Assembly: GCF_022836495.1 (NCBI RefSeq)
Contig: NZ_BQXM01000002.1
Coordinates: 1 to 64,000, forward strand
DNA length: 64,000 bases
From: Desulforhabdus sp. TSK
GTDB lineage: Bacteria; Desulfobacterota; Syntrophobacteria; Syntrophobacterales; Syntrophobacteraceae
Direction of reading: 5' to 3'
The translations under genes and the position numbers were made by a program. The notes beneath the pieces were generated by a model. The model was given only the letters and a program-made list of their open reading frames with translations, was not told where the DNA came from and searched no databases. The number at the start of each line of letters is the position of its first letter. The first letter of the stretch is position 1. Shown in pieces: positions 26,605 through 35,694 of this stretch.

Positions 26605-26736
26605 GAGTCATCCTGGAGTCGGGGCAGGCCGGGGTGCACACTGCCCCAAAAAGTCATATGCTGTAGTATGGCCTCCGAATCGTGCCCTTTCGGCCGGCAA
26701 AGGGAGAGGGCGGAGCCTCATGCTGCCGTGCTGGGC

Positions 26737-27897
26737 TCAGCTGCTGGGCCGTTTAAAATATGCGGCGTATTCCAGGGGAATATGCAGTGCCTGACCAGGG
26801 CTCAAGCGGCAGAAGAGCTCATTGGGGCGCATGAATTCCTTCAGGAAGTTTCCCAATGCTTCAACCTGTGTTCGATGTTCAGCCAGAGCCTGCTTTTTGG
26901 TTGCCAGCTCTTCCGGGGTCAAATCAAAATTCACCCACTGGGTGGAAGCCAGCACCTGGCCGGCGGTCTTGGTACCGCCGACGCCTCTGGCATTCACTTC
27001 TTTGATCCACTGGGGCGAAGACGGGTAGTCGAAGAAATGGACGAGATAGGTGAGAATCTGAGTGTCCTCCAGGGAGATTTCATTTTCTTCCTTCAACTGC
27101 CGCAGAGCTTCCAGAACGAAAACTCCCGTAGTGCAGTGGTCCGGGTGATAGTCGCGGGGATCGGGGGAAACTATCCAATCGGGCATGAAACTGACCACGG
27201 CTTCGGCAATCTCTTCTTTGAGGTCTGTGCCTGCGTACCGGGTCCAGATGTTGAAGCTCTCCTTGTATTCCGGACGGTCGAACTGGGTATAGGGTGAGGT
27301 ATACGGCTTGATTTTGGACCAGTTTTTCGCCCACAGGTCATCGATGCCGTCATCCGGGAATCCGAGGAAAATACCGTCTTCGGGCTGAAGTCCCAGGATG
27401 CGCAGGGCTCCCAGGGCTTCATCATGGCGCTTTTCACCATACTCGATGAAATCGTTGGCAGACGTCTGCAGTTTCTTGACGCGGGTGCGTACCCCTTTCA
27501 TATAACCGTCGCCGTTGGTCACGAACACGACCCGGACGGTGCCGCCGTTTGCCAGCACGCGCTGAATGAGTCCCCCGGCGACGAGGGTTTCATCGTCGGG
27601 ATGCGGGGAAAATACCATCAACCTCACACCCACTGGGACATCCAGGTCTTTCCCTGTAATGCCGGGTGTTTGCTCCTTTGAGGGTGTCGGGGCAGGAGGA
27701 AGACCGATGCGGCCCGCGGATGCATTGAAACCCGATGCGGTTGGTGTGGTCTGCAGCGGAGCTGAATGGGGTAAACTAGAAACCGGATGAACGCTGGGCA
27801 GCCAGTACAAAAACAACAGGAACAAAAGTCCGGAGAACAATGCGACGATGGTTGCCCGCATATGCTTGCGCCTTCCGAAAAAGGTGTTGAATTCCAT
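26737..27897 (-). CDS. PIG-L family deacetylase, membrane-anchored
   Basis: A 386-residue protein. A single N-terminal membrane helix (ATIVALFSGLLFLLFLYWL) is followed by a Pro/Ser-rich linker and a PIG-L/LmbE domain. The domain has the metal motif FSPHPDDETLVAGG and the second site DPRDYHPDHCTTG. The family deacetylates N-acetylglucosamine-type sugars. Given the surrounding genes it probably acts on a surface glycan or lipid-linked sugar at the outer face of the inner membrane. The start ATG 27897 is weakly supported; an upstream in-frame start at 27945 exists. Confidence 0.85.
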   Translation of the reverse strand: MEFNTFFGRRKHMRATIVALFSGLLFLLFLYWLPSVHPVSSLPHSAPLQTTPTASGFNASAGRIGLPPAPTPSKEQTPGITGKDLDVPVGVRLMVFSPHPDDETLVAGGLIQRVLANGGTVRVVFVTNGDGYMKGVRTRVKKLQTSANDFIEYGEKRHDEALGALRILGLQPEDGIFLGFPDDGIDDLWAKNWSKIKPYTSPYTQFDRPEYKESFNIWTRYAGTDLKEEIAEAVVSFMPDWIVSPDPRDYHPDHCTTGVFVLEALRQLKEENEISLEDTQILTYLVHFFDYPSSPQWIKEVNARGVGGTKTAGQVLASTQWVNFDLTPEELATKKQALAEHRTQVEALGNFLKEFMRPNELFCRLSPGQALHIPLEYAAYFKRPSS

Positions 27898-27991
27898 ACG
27901 ACCCTCAGCCCACTTGCACGCTGAAATATAATGGGTAGGGAACAAGCTGGGAAGAGGAAATTCATACTCTCCTTCCCATCTGATTCTTCAT

Positions 27992-29746
27992 TCACTCATC
28001 CAGGCTGAACTGGCTGTGGTAGAGGGATGCGAATGGCCCGCCGGCATGCACCAGTTGGTCGAAGGGACCCTTTTCCACGATCTCTCCGCCCTTCACCACG
28101 ATGATGAAATCGGCCTGCCGAACGGTGGAGAGACGGTGAGCGATGATAAAGGTCGTGCGTCCTTTGGTGAGTTGCTGGAGTCCTTCCATGATGAAGGCTT
28201 CCGTTTCTGCGTCCACCGAAGAAGTGGGTTCGTCGAGGATCAGGATGGGGGCGTTCCGCAGAATGGCGCGGGCGATGGTGATGCGCTGTCTTTCTCCCTC
28301 GGAGAGCGTGGCGCCCTGCTCCCCGATGATGGTGTCGTATTTGTTGGGCAACCGGTCGATGGATTCATGAATGCGCGCCAGGCGCGCCGCCTCGATGACT
28401 TCTTCCAGGGTTGCTTCGGGACGGCCGTAGGCGATGTTCTCCCTGACGGACATGGGAAAGACCAGGGGGGGCTGGAGCACCATGGCGATCTGCCGGCGCA
28501 GGGATTTGAGCTGAAACTCCCGCACATCCGTCCCATCGATGAGAACCCGTCCCTCCTGGGGCTGATAGAAGCGGGGAAGGAGGCTCACCAGGGTGGATTT
28601 GCCCACGCCCGTGGGGCCGACAATGGCTACCCTTTGCCCGGCTTGAACGTGCAGATCGATTTTTTTGAGAACGCTCTGCCCCTCGACATATTGAAAGGAA
28701 ATGCCTTCCCAGGTGACTTCTCCGCGCGCCCCGGACTTGGGAAAGGTTTTTGTTCCCTCCTGGATATCCCGCTCCACGTCCAGGATTTCAAAGACACGCT
28801 GCACCCCCACCTTGGCCCCCTGGATCACCCCCCAGGTCTGGCTGATGGTGTTGATGGGGGCGTACAGGGAGGCCAGGTATGTCGTGAAAACCACGATTTC
28901 CCCCACCGTGAGGGATCCGGACATGACGTGGTTCGCTCCCACCCACACCACGAAAGCCGTTCCCAGGGCCATGACGACATTGATGACACCGGAATAAAAG
29001 GTCTGGAGGGTATAAAGCTTCAGGCTGGCGTCCAGGCTGAGGTCACTGGCCGTCATGAATTTGCGGTGCTCGTCCTCCTCCTTGGTGAAAGCCTGGACGA
29101 TGCGCATGGCGGACATGGCCCGCTGCACGACGGAGTAGACTTCACTCTCGTGCTGCCGGGCCAGGGTTGCCGCCGTGGAGATACGGCCGCTCAGAAGGGA
29201 GATGGCCGCAAAGAGTGCGGGAACCACGGCGAGGGACAGGAGGGTGAGCTGCCAGTCGATCTTGACCATGACGAAAAACATCCCGCCGAGCAGTGCCGCA
29301 GCCGTGACGATGGGGAAAACGCCGTTCATGGTGAGGCTCTGAATGGCGTAGGTGTCCGCCGTGACCCTGTACATGAGGTCACCCACCTGGCGGCGGCTGT
29401 GAAAGGCCAGGGAGAGGCGCTGCAGGTGGCTGTAGAGGTCCCGGCGCAGGTCGTTCACCATGCGCTGGCCGATCCGGATGGTGGTGTAGTTGTTGAGGAG
29501 AGTGATCCCTCCCAGGATGAGGTAGATGATCACCAGTCCCAGGCAGGCGAAAATGAGAAGCGTCGGCCGGGAAATCGCCCCTGCAAATTCCCAGGGGATG
29601 GGCTTGTCGCCGAGAACATTGTCAATGACGATCTTGAGAGGCCAGGGCTTCAGGATTTCGCAGGCGCTCATGAGGAAAACCTGAGTCAATGCGAAAAGGA
29701 AGGGCAAGCGGTAAGGTCTGAGATAAGGCAGGATCTTGCGCAGCAT
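27992..29746 (-). CDS. ABC exporter, MsbA-like (fused membrane and ATPase domains)
   Basis: A 584-residue half-transporter. Six membrane helices in residues 1-310 are followed by a nucleotide-binding domain with Walker A GPTGVGKST, Q loop, signature LSEGERQR (S-E-G in place of the usual S-G-G), Walker B ILILDEPTSSVD and H loop IIAHRLS. Such homodimers flip lipid A, lipid-linked glycans or peptides. Lipid or glycan export fits the neighbourhood but is inferred. The ATG at 29746 follows a short AAGG-like site. It lies upstream of the PIG-L gene on the same strand, 94 bp apart. Confidence 0.92.
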   Translation of the reverse strand: MLRKILPYLRPYRLPFLFALTQVFLMSACEILKPWPLKIVIDNVLGDKPIPWEFAGAISRPTLLIFACLGLVIIYLILGGITLLNNYTTIRIGQRMVNDLRRDLYSHLQRLSLAFHSRRQVGDLMYRVTADTYAIQSLTMNGVFPIVTAAALLGGMFFVMVKIDWQLTLLSLAVVPALFAAISLLSGRISTAATLARQHESEVYSVVQRAMSAMRIVQAFTKEEDEHRKFMTASDLSLDASLKLYTLQTFYSGVINVVMALGTAFVVWVGANHVMSGSLTVGEIVVFTTYLASLYAPINTISQTWGVIQGAKVGVQRVFEILDVERDIQEGTKTFPKSGARGEVTWEGISFQYVEGQSVLKKIDLHVQAGQRVAIVGPTGVGKSTLVSLLPRFYQPQEGRVLIDGTDVREFQLKSLRRQIAMVLQPPLVFPMSVRENIAYGRPEATLEEVIEAARLARIHESIDRLPNKYDTIIGEQGATLSEGERQRITIARAILRNAPILILDEPTSSVDAETEAFIMEGLQQLTKGRTTFIIAHRLSTVRQADFIIVVKGGEIVEKGPFDQLVHAGGPFASLYHSQFSLDE

Positions 29747-30072
29747 TTGGTTTCAACCTTTCGGGGCCAAGCGCTATGCGGCCCCCTGGGGAAAAGCGCA
29801 TCCATCGTGGAAAAATCAATTGCCGATCTATCGAGCACGCATGCTAGAGTCGGGTGCAGCCATCGTTGCCATATTTCCAGGGTGCACAGGAGCCTCCTGC
29901 TCCCCAATAGAACGATAGCCTTTGATTTCTTTGTAAAACCGGGAGGATTTCTAACTCAATACCCTGAGGGAATCAACGGGAATTTTGGATCGGATCCCCA
30001 AGGGGCTTCACCTGCAGGGAGGCATCTTGGGAAGGGTGCCGACTCTGCTGCCAGGTGACCTTGAAGGAAAAT
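29747..30072. other. Intergenic, no gene seen
   Basis: 326 bp between the ABC gene and the NlpC/P60 gene, both on the minus strand. No open frame with a ribosome site, no clear hairpin terminator and no repeat were recognised. Confidence 0.4.
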
Positions 30073-30624
30073 CTACGGCAGGATTCTTCGCGCCCCCAGG
30101 TAGTGTTCTGCCCAATATCCCTTCGAGAGTTTGTCTTCCCGCACGCCGCCTTTTGGACTCGAACAGTGGATGAACCGGCCGTCATCCGCATAAATGCCGA
30201 CATGGGAAACCCCTCGTTTATCCGTCGCGAAAAACACCAGGTCCCCCCGCCGGAGCTGATCCACATTCACCTGCCGCCCCCATTGATACTGATCCCGGGA
30301 CTGCCGGGGAAGCGATATTCCCTGCTGCAGGAAAACCCACTGGATGAAGCCCGAACAGTCGAAGCCCGACGCTGGTGAACAGCCTCCCGGAAGGTAGCAG
30401 GCTCCCAGTTGGCTGCGGGCCGTCTGGATGAGTCTTGAGGCATCGATACCGGGAATTTCCGTTGGTGCATACCGCTTGCCTCCCGTGCAGCCGCCTGCAG
30501 TCATCAGAAGGAGGCAAAGGCCGGCCATCGCGAGGATGGTCGGGCAGCAGCCGGATCTACGGAAAATCTGTGCGGATGGCGCACGTTTCCGTGCTCTTTT
30601 CCTGTGATTTCCCAAGGCTGTCAT
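30073..30624 (-). CDS. NlpC/P60 family cell-wall peptidase, lipoprotein
   Basis: About 183 residues. A hydrophobic N terminus ends in a lipobox (TAGGC), so it is probably a lipoprotein. The C-terminal NlpC/P60 domain has catalytic Cys (GFDCSGFIQWVF), His (GVSHVGIY) and a polar third residue in RFIHCSS. The family cuts gamma-D-glutamyl to diamino-acid bonds in peptidoglycan. Start ATG 30624 was chosen because CAGGGAAA precedes it; in-frame starts at 30651/30657 would give a long basic leader. It is divergent from the UXS gene. Confidence 0.87.
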   Translation of the reverse strand: MTALGNHRKRARKRAPSAQIFRRSGCCPTILAMAGLCLLLMTAGGCTGGKRYAPTEIPGIDASRLIQTARSQLGACYLPGGCSPASGFDCSGFIQWVFLQQGISLPRQSRDQYQWGRQVNVDQLRRGDLVFFATDKRGVSHVGIYADDGRFIHCSSPKGGVREDKLSKGYWAEHYLGARRILP

Positions 30625-30746
30625 TTTCCCTGCGTCCGATACAAAAGGCATTGTCAAAAGTCGGCAGAAGAATTACAGTGAGCCCGAAAAAAAGTTGTGG
30701 TGGTTATGACTGTGCTCTCCATAGATATCAATGACTTTTAAGGGTT

Positions 30747-30780
30747 AACCTGTCGGCGTTGCCGGCGGGTTCTTTTCTTT
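30747..30780 (+). terminator. Terminator-like hairpin in the UXS leader
   Basis: An AACC..GTCGGC / GCCGGCGGGTT imperfect stem is followed by a T-rich run, only 26 bp before the UXS start. It could be a leader attenuator; the stem is imperfect and the call is tentative. Confidence 0.35.
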
Positions 30781-30805
30781 TCTATCCTTTGGGAAAGGAA
30801 TTTAA

Positions 30806-31768
30806 ATGCATCTGCGTAAACGTTGTGCTGTGACCGGCGGCGCTGGATTTCTGGGCTCTCACCTGTGCGAAAGACTGCTGAAGGAAGGCTACGATGTGCT
30901 CTGCATCGACAACTTCTACACGGGGAGCAAGCGCAACATCCTTCACCTTCTGGACAATCCGTATTTTGAGCTTTACCGGCACGATATCACGTATCCTCTG
31001 TATGTGGAAGTGGATGAAGTCTACAATCTGGCCTGCCCGGCTTCCCCCATTCACTACCAGAACGATCCCGTGCAGACCACGAAGGTGAATGTCCACGGAA
31101 CCATCAACATGCTGGGGCTGGCCAAGAGAGTTCGGGCCAAAATCATGCAGGCTTCCACCTCCGAAGTCTACGGCGACCCACAGGTGCACCCGCAGCAGGA
31201 GAGCTACTGGGGGCATGTGAACCCCATCGGAAGGCGTTCCTGCTATGACGAGGGAAAGCGTTGCGCAGAGACGCTCTTCTTTGACTACCATCGCCAGCAC
31301 AAGCTGCTCATCAAGGTGGCCCGCATCTTCAATACCTATGGCCCCCGCATGCATCCCCAGGATGGTCGTGTTGTGTCCAATTTCATCGTCCAGGCGCTGG
31401 AAGGCGAGCCCATTACCATCTACGGGAAGGGGACTCAGACCCGCTCGTTCTGCTATGTGGACGATCTCGTTGAAGGCTTCATTCGCCTCATGCGCACGCC
31501 GGACGGTTTCACCGGTCCTGTGAATCTCGGGAATCCCGGCGAGTTCACCATCCTCGAACTGGCGGAAAAAGTCATCGCCATGACGAAATCCAAGTCCGAG
31601 CTCATTTTCAAGCCTTTGCCCGAGGATGATCCCACCATGCGCAAGCCCGACATCACTCTCGCCAGGGAGAACCTGGGTTGGGAGCCGAGGGTCCCGCTGG
31701 AAGAAGGGCTGCGCAAGACCATCGATTATTTCGATGACCTCATGCGCACGATGCAGTCGAAGAGCTGA
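30806..31768 (+). CDS. UDP-glucuronate decarboxylase (UDP-xylose synthase)
   Basis: A 320-residue extended SDR. It has the NAD loop [15 protein letters not shown], the UXS-specific [13 protein letters not shown], catalytic Thr/Ser (STSEVYG) and Tyr-x3-Lys (YDEGK), the [21 protein letters not shown] substrate segment and [12 protein letters not shown]. It converts UDP-glucuronate to UDP-xylose, a precursor for surface glycans. GAAAGG-type sequence lies upstream of ATG 30806. The sirtuin gene begins 5 bp after its stop, so the two are probably cotranscribed. Confidence 0.93.
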   Translation: MHLRKRCAVTGGAGFLGSHLCERLLKEGYDVLCIDNFYTGSKRNILHLLDNPYFELYRHDITYPLYVEVDEVYNLACPASPIHYQNDPVQTTKVNVHGTINMLGLAKRVRAKIMQASTSEVYGDPQVHPQQESYWGHVNPIGRRSCYDEGKRCAETLFFDYHRQHKLLIKVARIFNTYGPRMHPQDGRVVSNFIVQALEGEPITIYGKGTQTRSFCYVDDLVEGFIRLMRTPDGFTGPVNLGNPGEFTILELAEKVIAMTKSKSELIFKPLPEDDPTMRKPDITLARENLGWEPRVPLEEGLRKTIDYFDDLMRTMQSKS

Positions 31769-31773
31769 TTTCC

Positions 31774-32493
31774 ATGCAGGACAGGATTCTTGCCGTCGAA
31801 GAGAAGCTGGCGCAGTCCAAGCGGGTGGTGGTCCTGACGGGTGCGGGCATTTCTGCTGAATCAGGAGTTCCCACATTCAGAGGGGAGGGAGGTTTGTGGC
31901 GGCAATTTCGGGCCACGGACCTTGCCACCCCCGAGTCCTTCGCGCGCGACCCCAAGCTGGTGTGGGAATTCTACAACTGGCGCCGCGAGCTCCTGGCGCC
32001 TCTGCGTCCCAACGCAGCCCACCTGGCCTTGGTGGAGCTGGAGAAGCAGGTCCCTCATTTCACCCTCATCACCCAAAATATCGACGGCCTCCACCAGAAA
32101 GCCGGCAGTCGAAACATCATCGAGCTCCACGGCAACATCTGGTGGCTGCGCTGTACCCAGTGCGGCCGGCTGGGGGAAGACCGCACGGTGCCCCTTCCGG
32201 CGCTCCCACGGTGCGCGGCGTGCAATGGGCTCCTGCGCCCTCATGTGGTCTGGTTTGGGGAAATGCTGGATGCCGCTGTAATAGAAAAAGCGTATGGGGA
32301 GATTCAGACCTGCGACCTGATGCTCGTCATCGGGACTTCAGGGACAGTGCAGCCGGCCGCTTCCATGGGAATGCACGCCAAGGGCGCCGGCGCCATGGTG
32401 GTGGAGATCAACCTCGAACCGACACCCTACACGGATTCCTTTCATATCAGCCTCACCGGAAAGGCGGGAGACATCGTTCCGCTGTTGACATAG
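31774..32493 (+). CDS. NAD-dependent protein deacylase, sirtuin family (CobB/SIRT5-like)
   Basis: A 239-residue sirtuin. Visible are the NAD loop GAGISAESGVPTFRG, TQNIDGLH, the catalytic His in ELHG, two zinc cysteine pairs (CTQC, CAAC), GTSGTVQPAA and the closing GKAGDIVPLL. The helix after the NAD loop reads EFYNWRREL, giving the Tyr-x2-Arg pair that in class III sirtuins (SIRT5, CobB) favours removal of succinyl and malonyl groups. Cytoplasmic. It is 5 bp downstream of UXS, a coupling that looks positional rather than functional. Confidence 0.92.
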   Translation: MQDRILAVEEKLAQSKRVVVLTGAGISAESGVPTFRGEGGLWRQFRATDLATPESFARDPKLVWEFYNWRRELLAPLRPNAAHLALVELEKQVPHFTLITQNIDGLHQKAGSRNIIELHGNIWWLRCTQCGRLGEDRTVPLPALPRCAACNGLLRPHVVWFGEMLDAAVIEKAYGEIQTCDLMLVIGTSGTVQPAASMGMHAKGAGAMVVEINLEPTPYTDSFHISLTGKAGDIVPLLT

Positions 32494-32510
32494 CTTCCGG
32501 TGCAAAGCCG

Positions 32511-33173
32511 CTATGGGGAGGCCGGAATGGAGCGCTTTACCTCGCTGATGAACTTTTCGCGCTCCTGAGGGTCGGGAATGGCGAGGGTGACCACCTGGTC
32601 CAGCCCGTCGAGGATTTTCTCCATTGTCGCGGCTTCCTGCTTGTTGGCCGGTTCGGGCTTCAAGGCCATCTGCAGATAGATGAGGTGAGTGAGGGTGAGA
32701 GCCAGCTCGGAGGTGGCCTCATGGACGGCCATCATTTCATCACGGGTGCGCTCCGATGAGTCCAGAATCTCCTGCATACGGCGTTCCTGTACCTTGAGAC
32801 TTTCCCCCAGTTTCCTGGACGCCTCACCCAGGGTCTCTTCGGTTCTTTTCTGAGTATTCAGCTTTTCCGATGCCCCTGCCATCTGCTCCTGCACCAAGTT
32901 CGCCAAAGAGGCCCGCTGAGCCTCGGTCTCCTTCACAATCGCCGCTATGGCATCCTGCTTCATGGCCGAAACCTGGGCCTCGATATCCTTCGTTCCGGGG
33001 AGCTTCCACTCCACCTCCCGGAGTTGGTCGTAGTTTGCAATGGCCCCCCCGGAAAGCAATGCAAATACCAGGAAAATGGTCGTGACGCCCTTCCCCAGCT
33101 GCTTTTTCACACAGAGTACAATGACGCTGGCGGTCAAAATCACAAAGACCGCCAGCCCGATGATCTCTTTCAT
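32511..33173 (-). CDS. Membrane-anchored coiled-coil protein of unknown function
   Basis: A 220-residue protein. Two N-terminal hydrophobic stretches (residues ~5-22 and 30-46, separated by KKQLGKG) are followed by a long helical part rich in A, E, K, Q and R (residues 60-170), predicted to be a coiled coil. There is no cysteine-rich or catalytic motif. The start ATG 33173 has GAAAG-type sequence before it. It follows the subtilisin gene on the same strand by 41 bp and may be its partner or a periplasmic spacer; this is inferred from position only. Confidence 0.6.
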   Translation of the reverse strand: MKEIIGLAVFVILTASVIVLCVKKQLGKGVTTIFLVFALLSGGAIANYDQLREVEWKLPGTKDIEAQVSAMKQDAIAAIVKETEAQRASLANLVQEQMAGASEKLNTQKRTEETLGEASRKLGESLKVQERRMQEILDSSERTRDEMMAVHEATSELALTLTHLIYLQMALKPEPANKQEAATMEKILDGLDQVVTLAIPDPQEREKFISEVKRSIPASP

Positions 33174-33214
33174 GGTGGAAGCCTTTACCCCCTGAACGAT
33201 CCGGGATGACGGAT

Positions 33215-34831
33215 TCAGCGACGGCTCGACAGCGCTCTGAGGGCATTGACGCGGCCGGCTCCGAAGAAAACGTCGCGGCCCGAGGCGCCCAGGTCATCGG
33301 CCGATGCCTGGAGGCGATCTTCGATCTGGGTATTGGTGAGGGTGCCATTGGCTGCCTTCACCAATGCCGCTACCCCCGATACGAAAGCCGCCGCCTGTGA
33401 GGTTCCCGACGCATACCCATATCCTCCGCCCACCGTGGCGCTGAGGATCCCCACACCGGGGGCGGCGAGGTCCACAAAGCTGCCGAAGTTCGAGTAGCTC
33501 CATTTTTCGTCTGCTTCCCCCGTTGCGGTGACACCCAGGACGCCGGGAAGAGCAGCCGGATAAATGGGATAATTGCCCCCGTCATTACCTGCGCCGGCCA
33601 CGATGACGACATTCTTGTCGTGCGCATACTGAACGGCATCTCTCATCGCCTCCGAGTAGGCGTATCCGCCAAGACTCAGGTTGATGATGTCGGCGCCATG
33701 GTCCGCCGCGTAGATCAATCCTTCCATGATGTCCGCGTAGGCTCCCGCTCCGCTGGCGTCCAGCACCTTGATGGGCATGATCCTGGACTTCCAGCTCACC
33801 CCGGCGACTCCCAGTGCATTGTTGCCTTCCGCGGCAATGATGGCCGCCATTTGAGTTCCATGGCCGTTGTCGTCGGCCGGGATGCCCTGCGTGCCGGTCA
33901 GGACGTCATAACCCTGTTGAAGCTGATGCGCCAGGTCGGGATGCTCGGCATCGACGCCCGTGTCCACGACTGCAACGACGACATCCGGAGACCCTGCGGA
34001 GATGCTCCATGCTTCGGGAACCCTGGCTTTCTGGAGGCTCCATTGCTCTCCGGATTTCGGGTCATTGACTTTTTGCGCAGGGATGCGCGCCACGTAGTTG
34101 GGCTCGACCTTTTGAATCAGGGAGGATTCCGCATAACGCTGTTTGACGGCGTCCATGTCACTGCCGGCGGGGAAGCTCAGGCGGTAAATTTTCAGCTGAG
34201 GGATCTGCTTCACGACGCTGGCAGCGCTTGCCTCGTTAAGCGCCGCAATCTGCTCGGCAGTCGCCTGGGGAGAAAAACGAATGAGGAGCTCGTTAGGCAC
34301 CCGCTCTACCCTTGGGTCGGCCGACCGTTGAGCGGAACCACTGTGGGCGTTCTTCCTCGAAGCCGGAATATTCGGGAGGGAATAGGGATCCATCGCCAAG
34401 GCCGGATGGGACGGGCCGGCGCTCATATCCGAGCCTTCCTGTGGGGATTCGGCGCTTCCCGAGGGCAGCAGGTAGAGCATTTTCGAGGGGGAACCGTCCC
34501 TCTCGGAGCCTTCGATGTAGGCATAATTGATGGAGAGCGCTTTCAAAAGCTCCGGGAGCTTCACACCCCTTTTGTCGACCGTAACCAGTGCATCGCTGCT
34601 TCGACGAAATTTGACCTGCATGTCCGAGGCTTCGGCAATGTCGTGGAAGATTTGCATCAGGGGGACGCTCCGGGCCCTGAGGGTGATGAGGTCCCTCTCC
34701 ACCTGCAACTGATAACGGCTGGAGCCGACGGCATCCGGAAGCGCCGCTTCCGAAGGGCCAAAGGCCCCGAGAACCACGGCCGGGATCAGAATGACGAAAA
34801 AGGAAACGAGGTATCTTTTTTGTAACGACAT
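33215..34831 (-). CDS. Subtilisin-like serine protease (S8) with STN-like N-terminal domain
   Basis: A 538-residue secreted protease with a signal peptide (residues 8-29). Residues ~40-122 resemble an STN (secretin/TonB short N-terminal) domain, with VPLMQIFHDIAEASDMQVKF and a second beta-alpha-beta half. Residues ~178-250 look like a fervidolysin-type propeptide (PNELLIRFSPQAT...VEPNYVAR). The S8 domain has Asp290 (VVDTGVD), His324 (DNGHGTQMA), oxyanion Asn416 (GAGNDGG) and Ser478 (SGTSQAAA). STN domains normally sit in secretins and TonB receptors, so this combination is unusual. ATG 34831 has GGAGGTGA upstream. Confidence 0.88.
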   Translation of the reverse strand: MSLQKRYLVSFFVILIPAVVLGAFGPSEAALPDAVGSSRYQLQVERDLITLRARSVPLMQIFHDIAEASDMQVKFRRSSDALVTVDKRGVKLPELLKALSINYAYIEGSERDGSPSKMLYLLPSGSAESPQEGSDMSAGPSHPALAMDPYSLPNIPASRKNAHSGSAQRSADPRVERVPNELLIRFSPQATAEQIAALNEASAASVVKQIPQLKIYRLSFPAGSDMDAVKQRYAESSLIQKVEPNYVARIPAQKVNDPKSGEQWSLQKARVPEAWSISAGSPDVVVAVVDTGVDAEHPDLAHQLQQGYDVLTGTQGIPADDNGHGTQMAAIIAAEGNNALGVAGVSWKSRIMPIKVLDASGAGAYADIMEGLIYAADHGADIINLSLGGYAYSEAMRDAVQYAHDKNVVIVAGAGNDGGNYPIYPAALPGVLGVTATGEADEKWSYSNFGSFVDLAAPGVGILSATVGGGYGYASGTSQAAAFVSGVAALVKAANGTLTNTQIEDRLQASADDLGASGRDVFFGAGRVNALRALSSRR

Positions 34832-35004
34832 GGCTTCACCTCCCTATACACGACGCGCGGGCCTGAATCCGTCCTTGATGGCGGCAAACGTCATAAAAGC
34901 AAGCTAATCGCTGTTCCCTGTCAAATCCACTCGTCCTCAAATTTCAGCGCATGTGGAAATACGGGAAAGGGTAACACACCAAATTTATTAATTTCACCCA
35001 TTTT

Positions 35005-35694
35005 TCACGCCTTGCCGTCAGCCGCCAGCATGATCCTCGCGTCGGCGATGACGCAGGCGTTTTCCGAAGCGATGACAGGGTTCAGATCGATGGAAGCGAT
35101 CTGCCCCTCAAGATCCATCACCATATGGGAAAAGCTCACCAGCAGGCGGGAGAGGCGCTCCATGGAGACGACTGTTCCCCCGCGATACCCCTGGATGAGA
35201 GCGCGCCCCTTGAGGGAATCCACCATGTCGGCCACTTCCTTTTCAGTAATGGGGGCCATGCGTACGGCGGTGTCCTTGTAGATTTCCACGGATGTTCCCC
35301 CGATGCCGAGCAGCACCACCGGGCCGAACTGGGCATCCACCACGGAGCCGATGATGAGCTCAACGCCCCTGGCCATGGCTTCCACGTGCATCCCGAGGAA
35401 ACCGTCGATCTTGCAAAAGCGTTCGAAAACCTCCGTCAGGGCTTCCACACTGTCGATCCCCACAGCCACTCCCCCCACGTCGGACTTGTGCACGACCTTC
35501 GGAGAGACCACTTTCGCGGCAAGGGGAAAACCGAGCTGCTCCGCCGCGGTCTTCACCTCGGTGTGGCTGCGCACCCAGGCGTACGGGGGAATCTCGATTC
35601 CGTAAAGGCTCATGAGCCGCTTGGCCTCCGGCTCCATGATCCAGCCCATGTCCCGGGAGCTTTCGATAATCGCGTGCATTGCATCGGTCAACAT
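35005..35694 (-). CDS. Acyl-CoA synthetase (ADP-forming), beta (ATP-grasp) subunit
   Basis: About 229 residues matching the ATP-grasp subunit of NDP-forming acetyl/acyl-CoA synthetases: LMSLYGIEIPPYAWV, FPLAAKVVSPKVVHKSDVGGVAVGI (phosphohistidine-facing and lysine residues), QFGPVVLLGIGGTSVEIYKD and a late SIDLNPVI. It uses ADP and phosphate to harvest ATP from acyl-CoA. The start ATG 35694 overlaps the alpha stop by 7 nt (ATGTTGA) with GGAGG eight bases before it. The two subunits are separate, as in Pyrococcus, rather than fused. Confidence 0.9.
   Translation of the reverse strand: MLTDAMHAIIESSRDMGWIMEPEAKRLMSLYGIEIPPYAWVRSHTEVKTAAEQLGFPLAAKVVSPKVVHKSDVGGVAVGIDSVEALTEVFERFCKIDGFLGMHVEAMARGVELIIGSVVDAQFGPVVLLGIGGTSVEIYKDTAVRMAPITEKEVADMVDSLKGRALIQGYRGGTVVSMERLSRLLVSFSHMVMDLEGQIASIDLNPVIASENACVIADARIMLAADGKA

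Noticed and set aside
28016-30058. Open frame of 680 codons on the plus strand
   Set aside because: It lies antisense to the ABC exporter, has no family motif or ribosome site, and is an artefact of GC-rich codon use.
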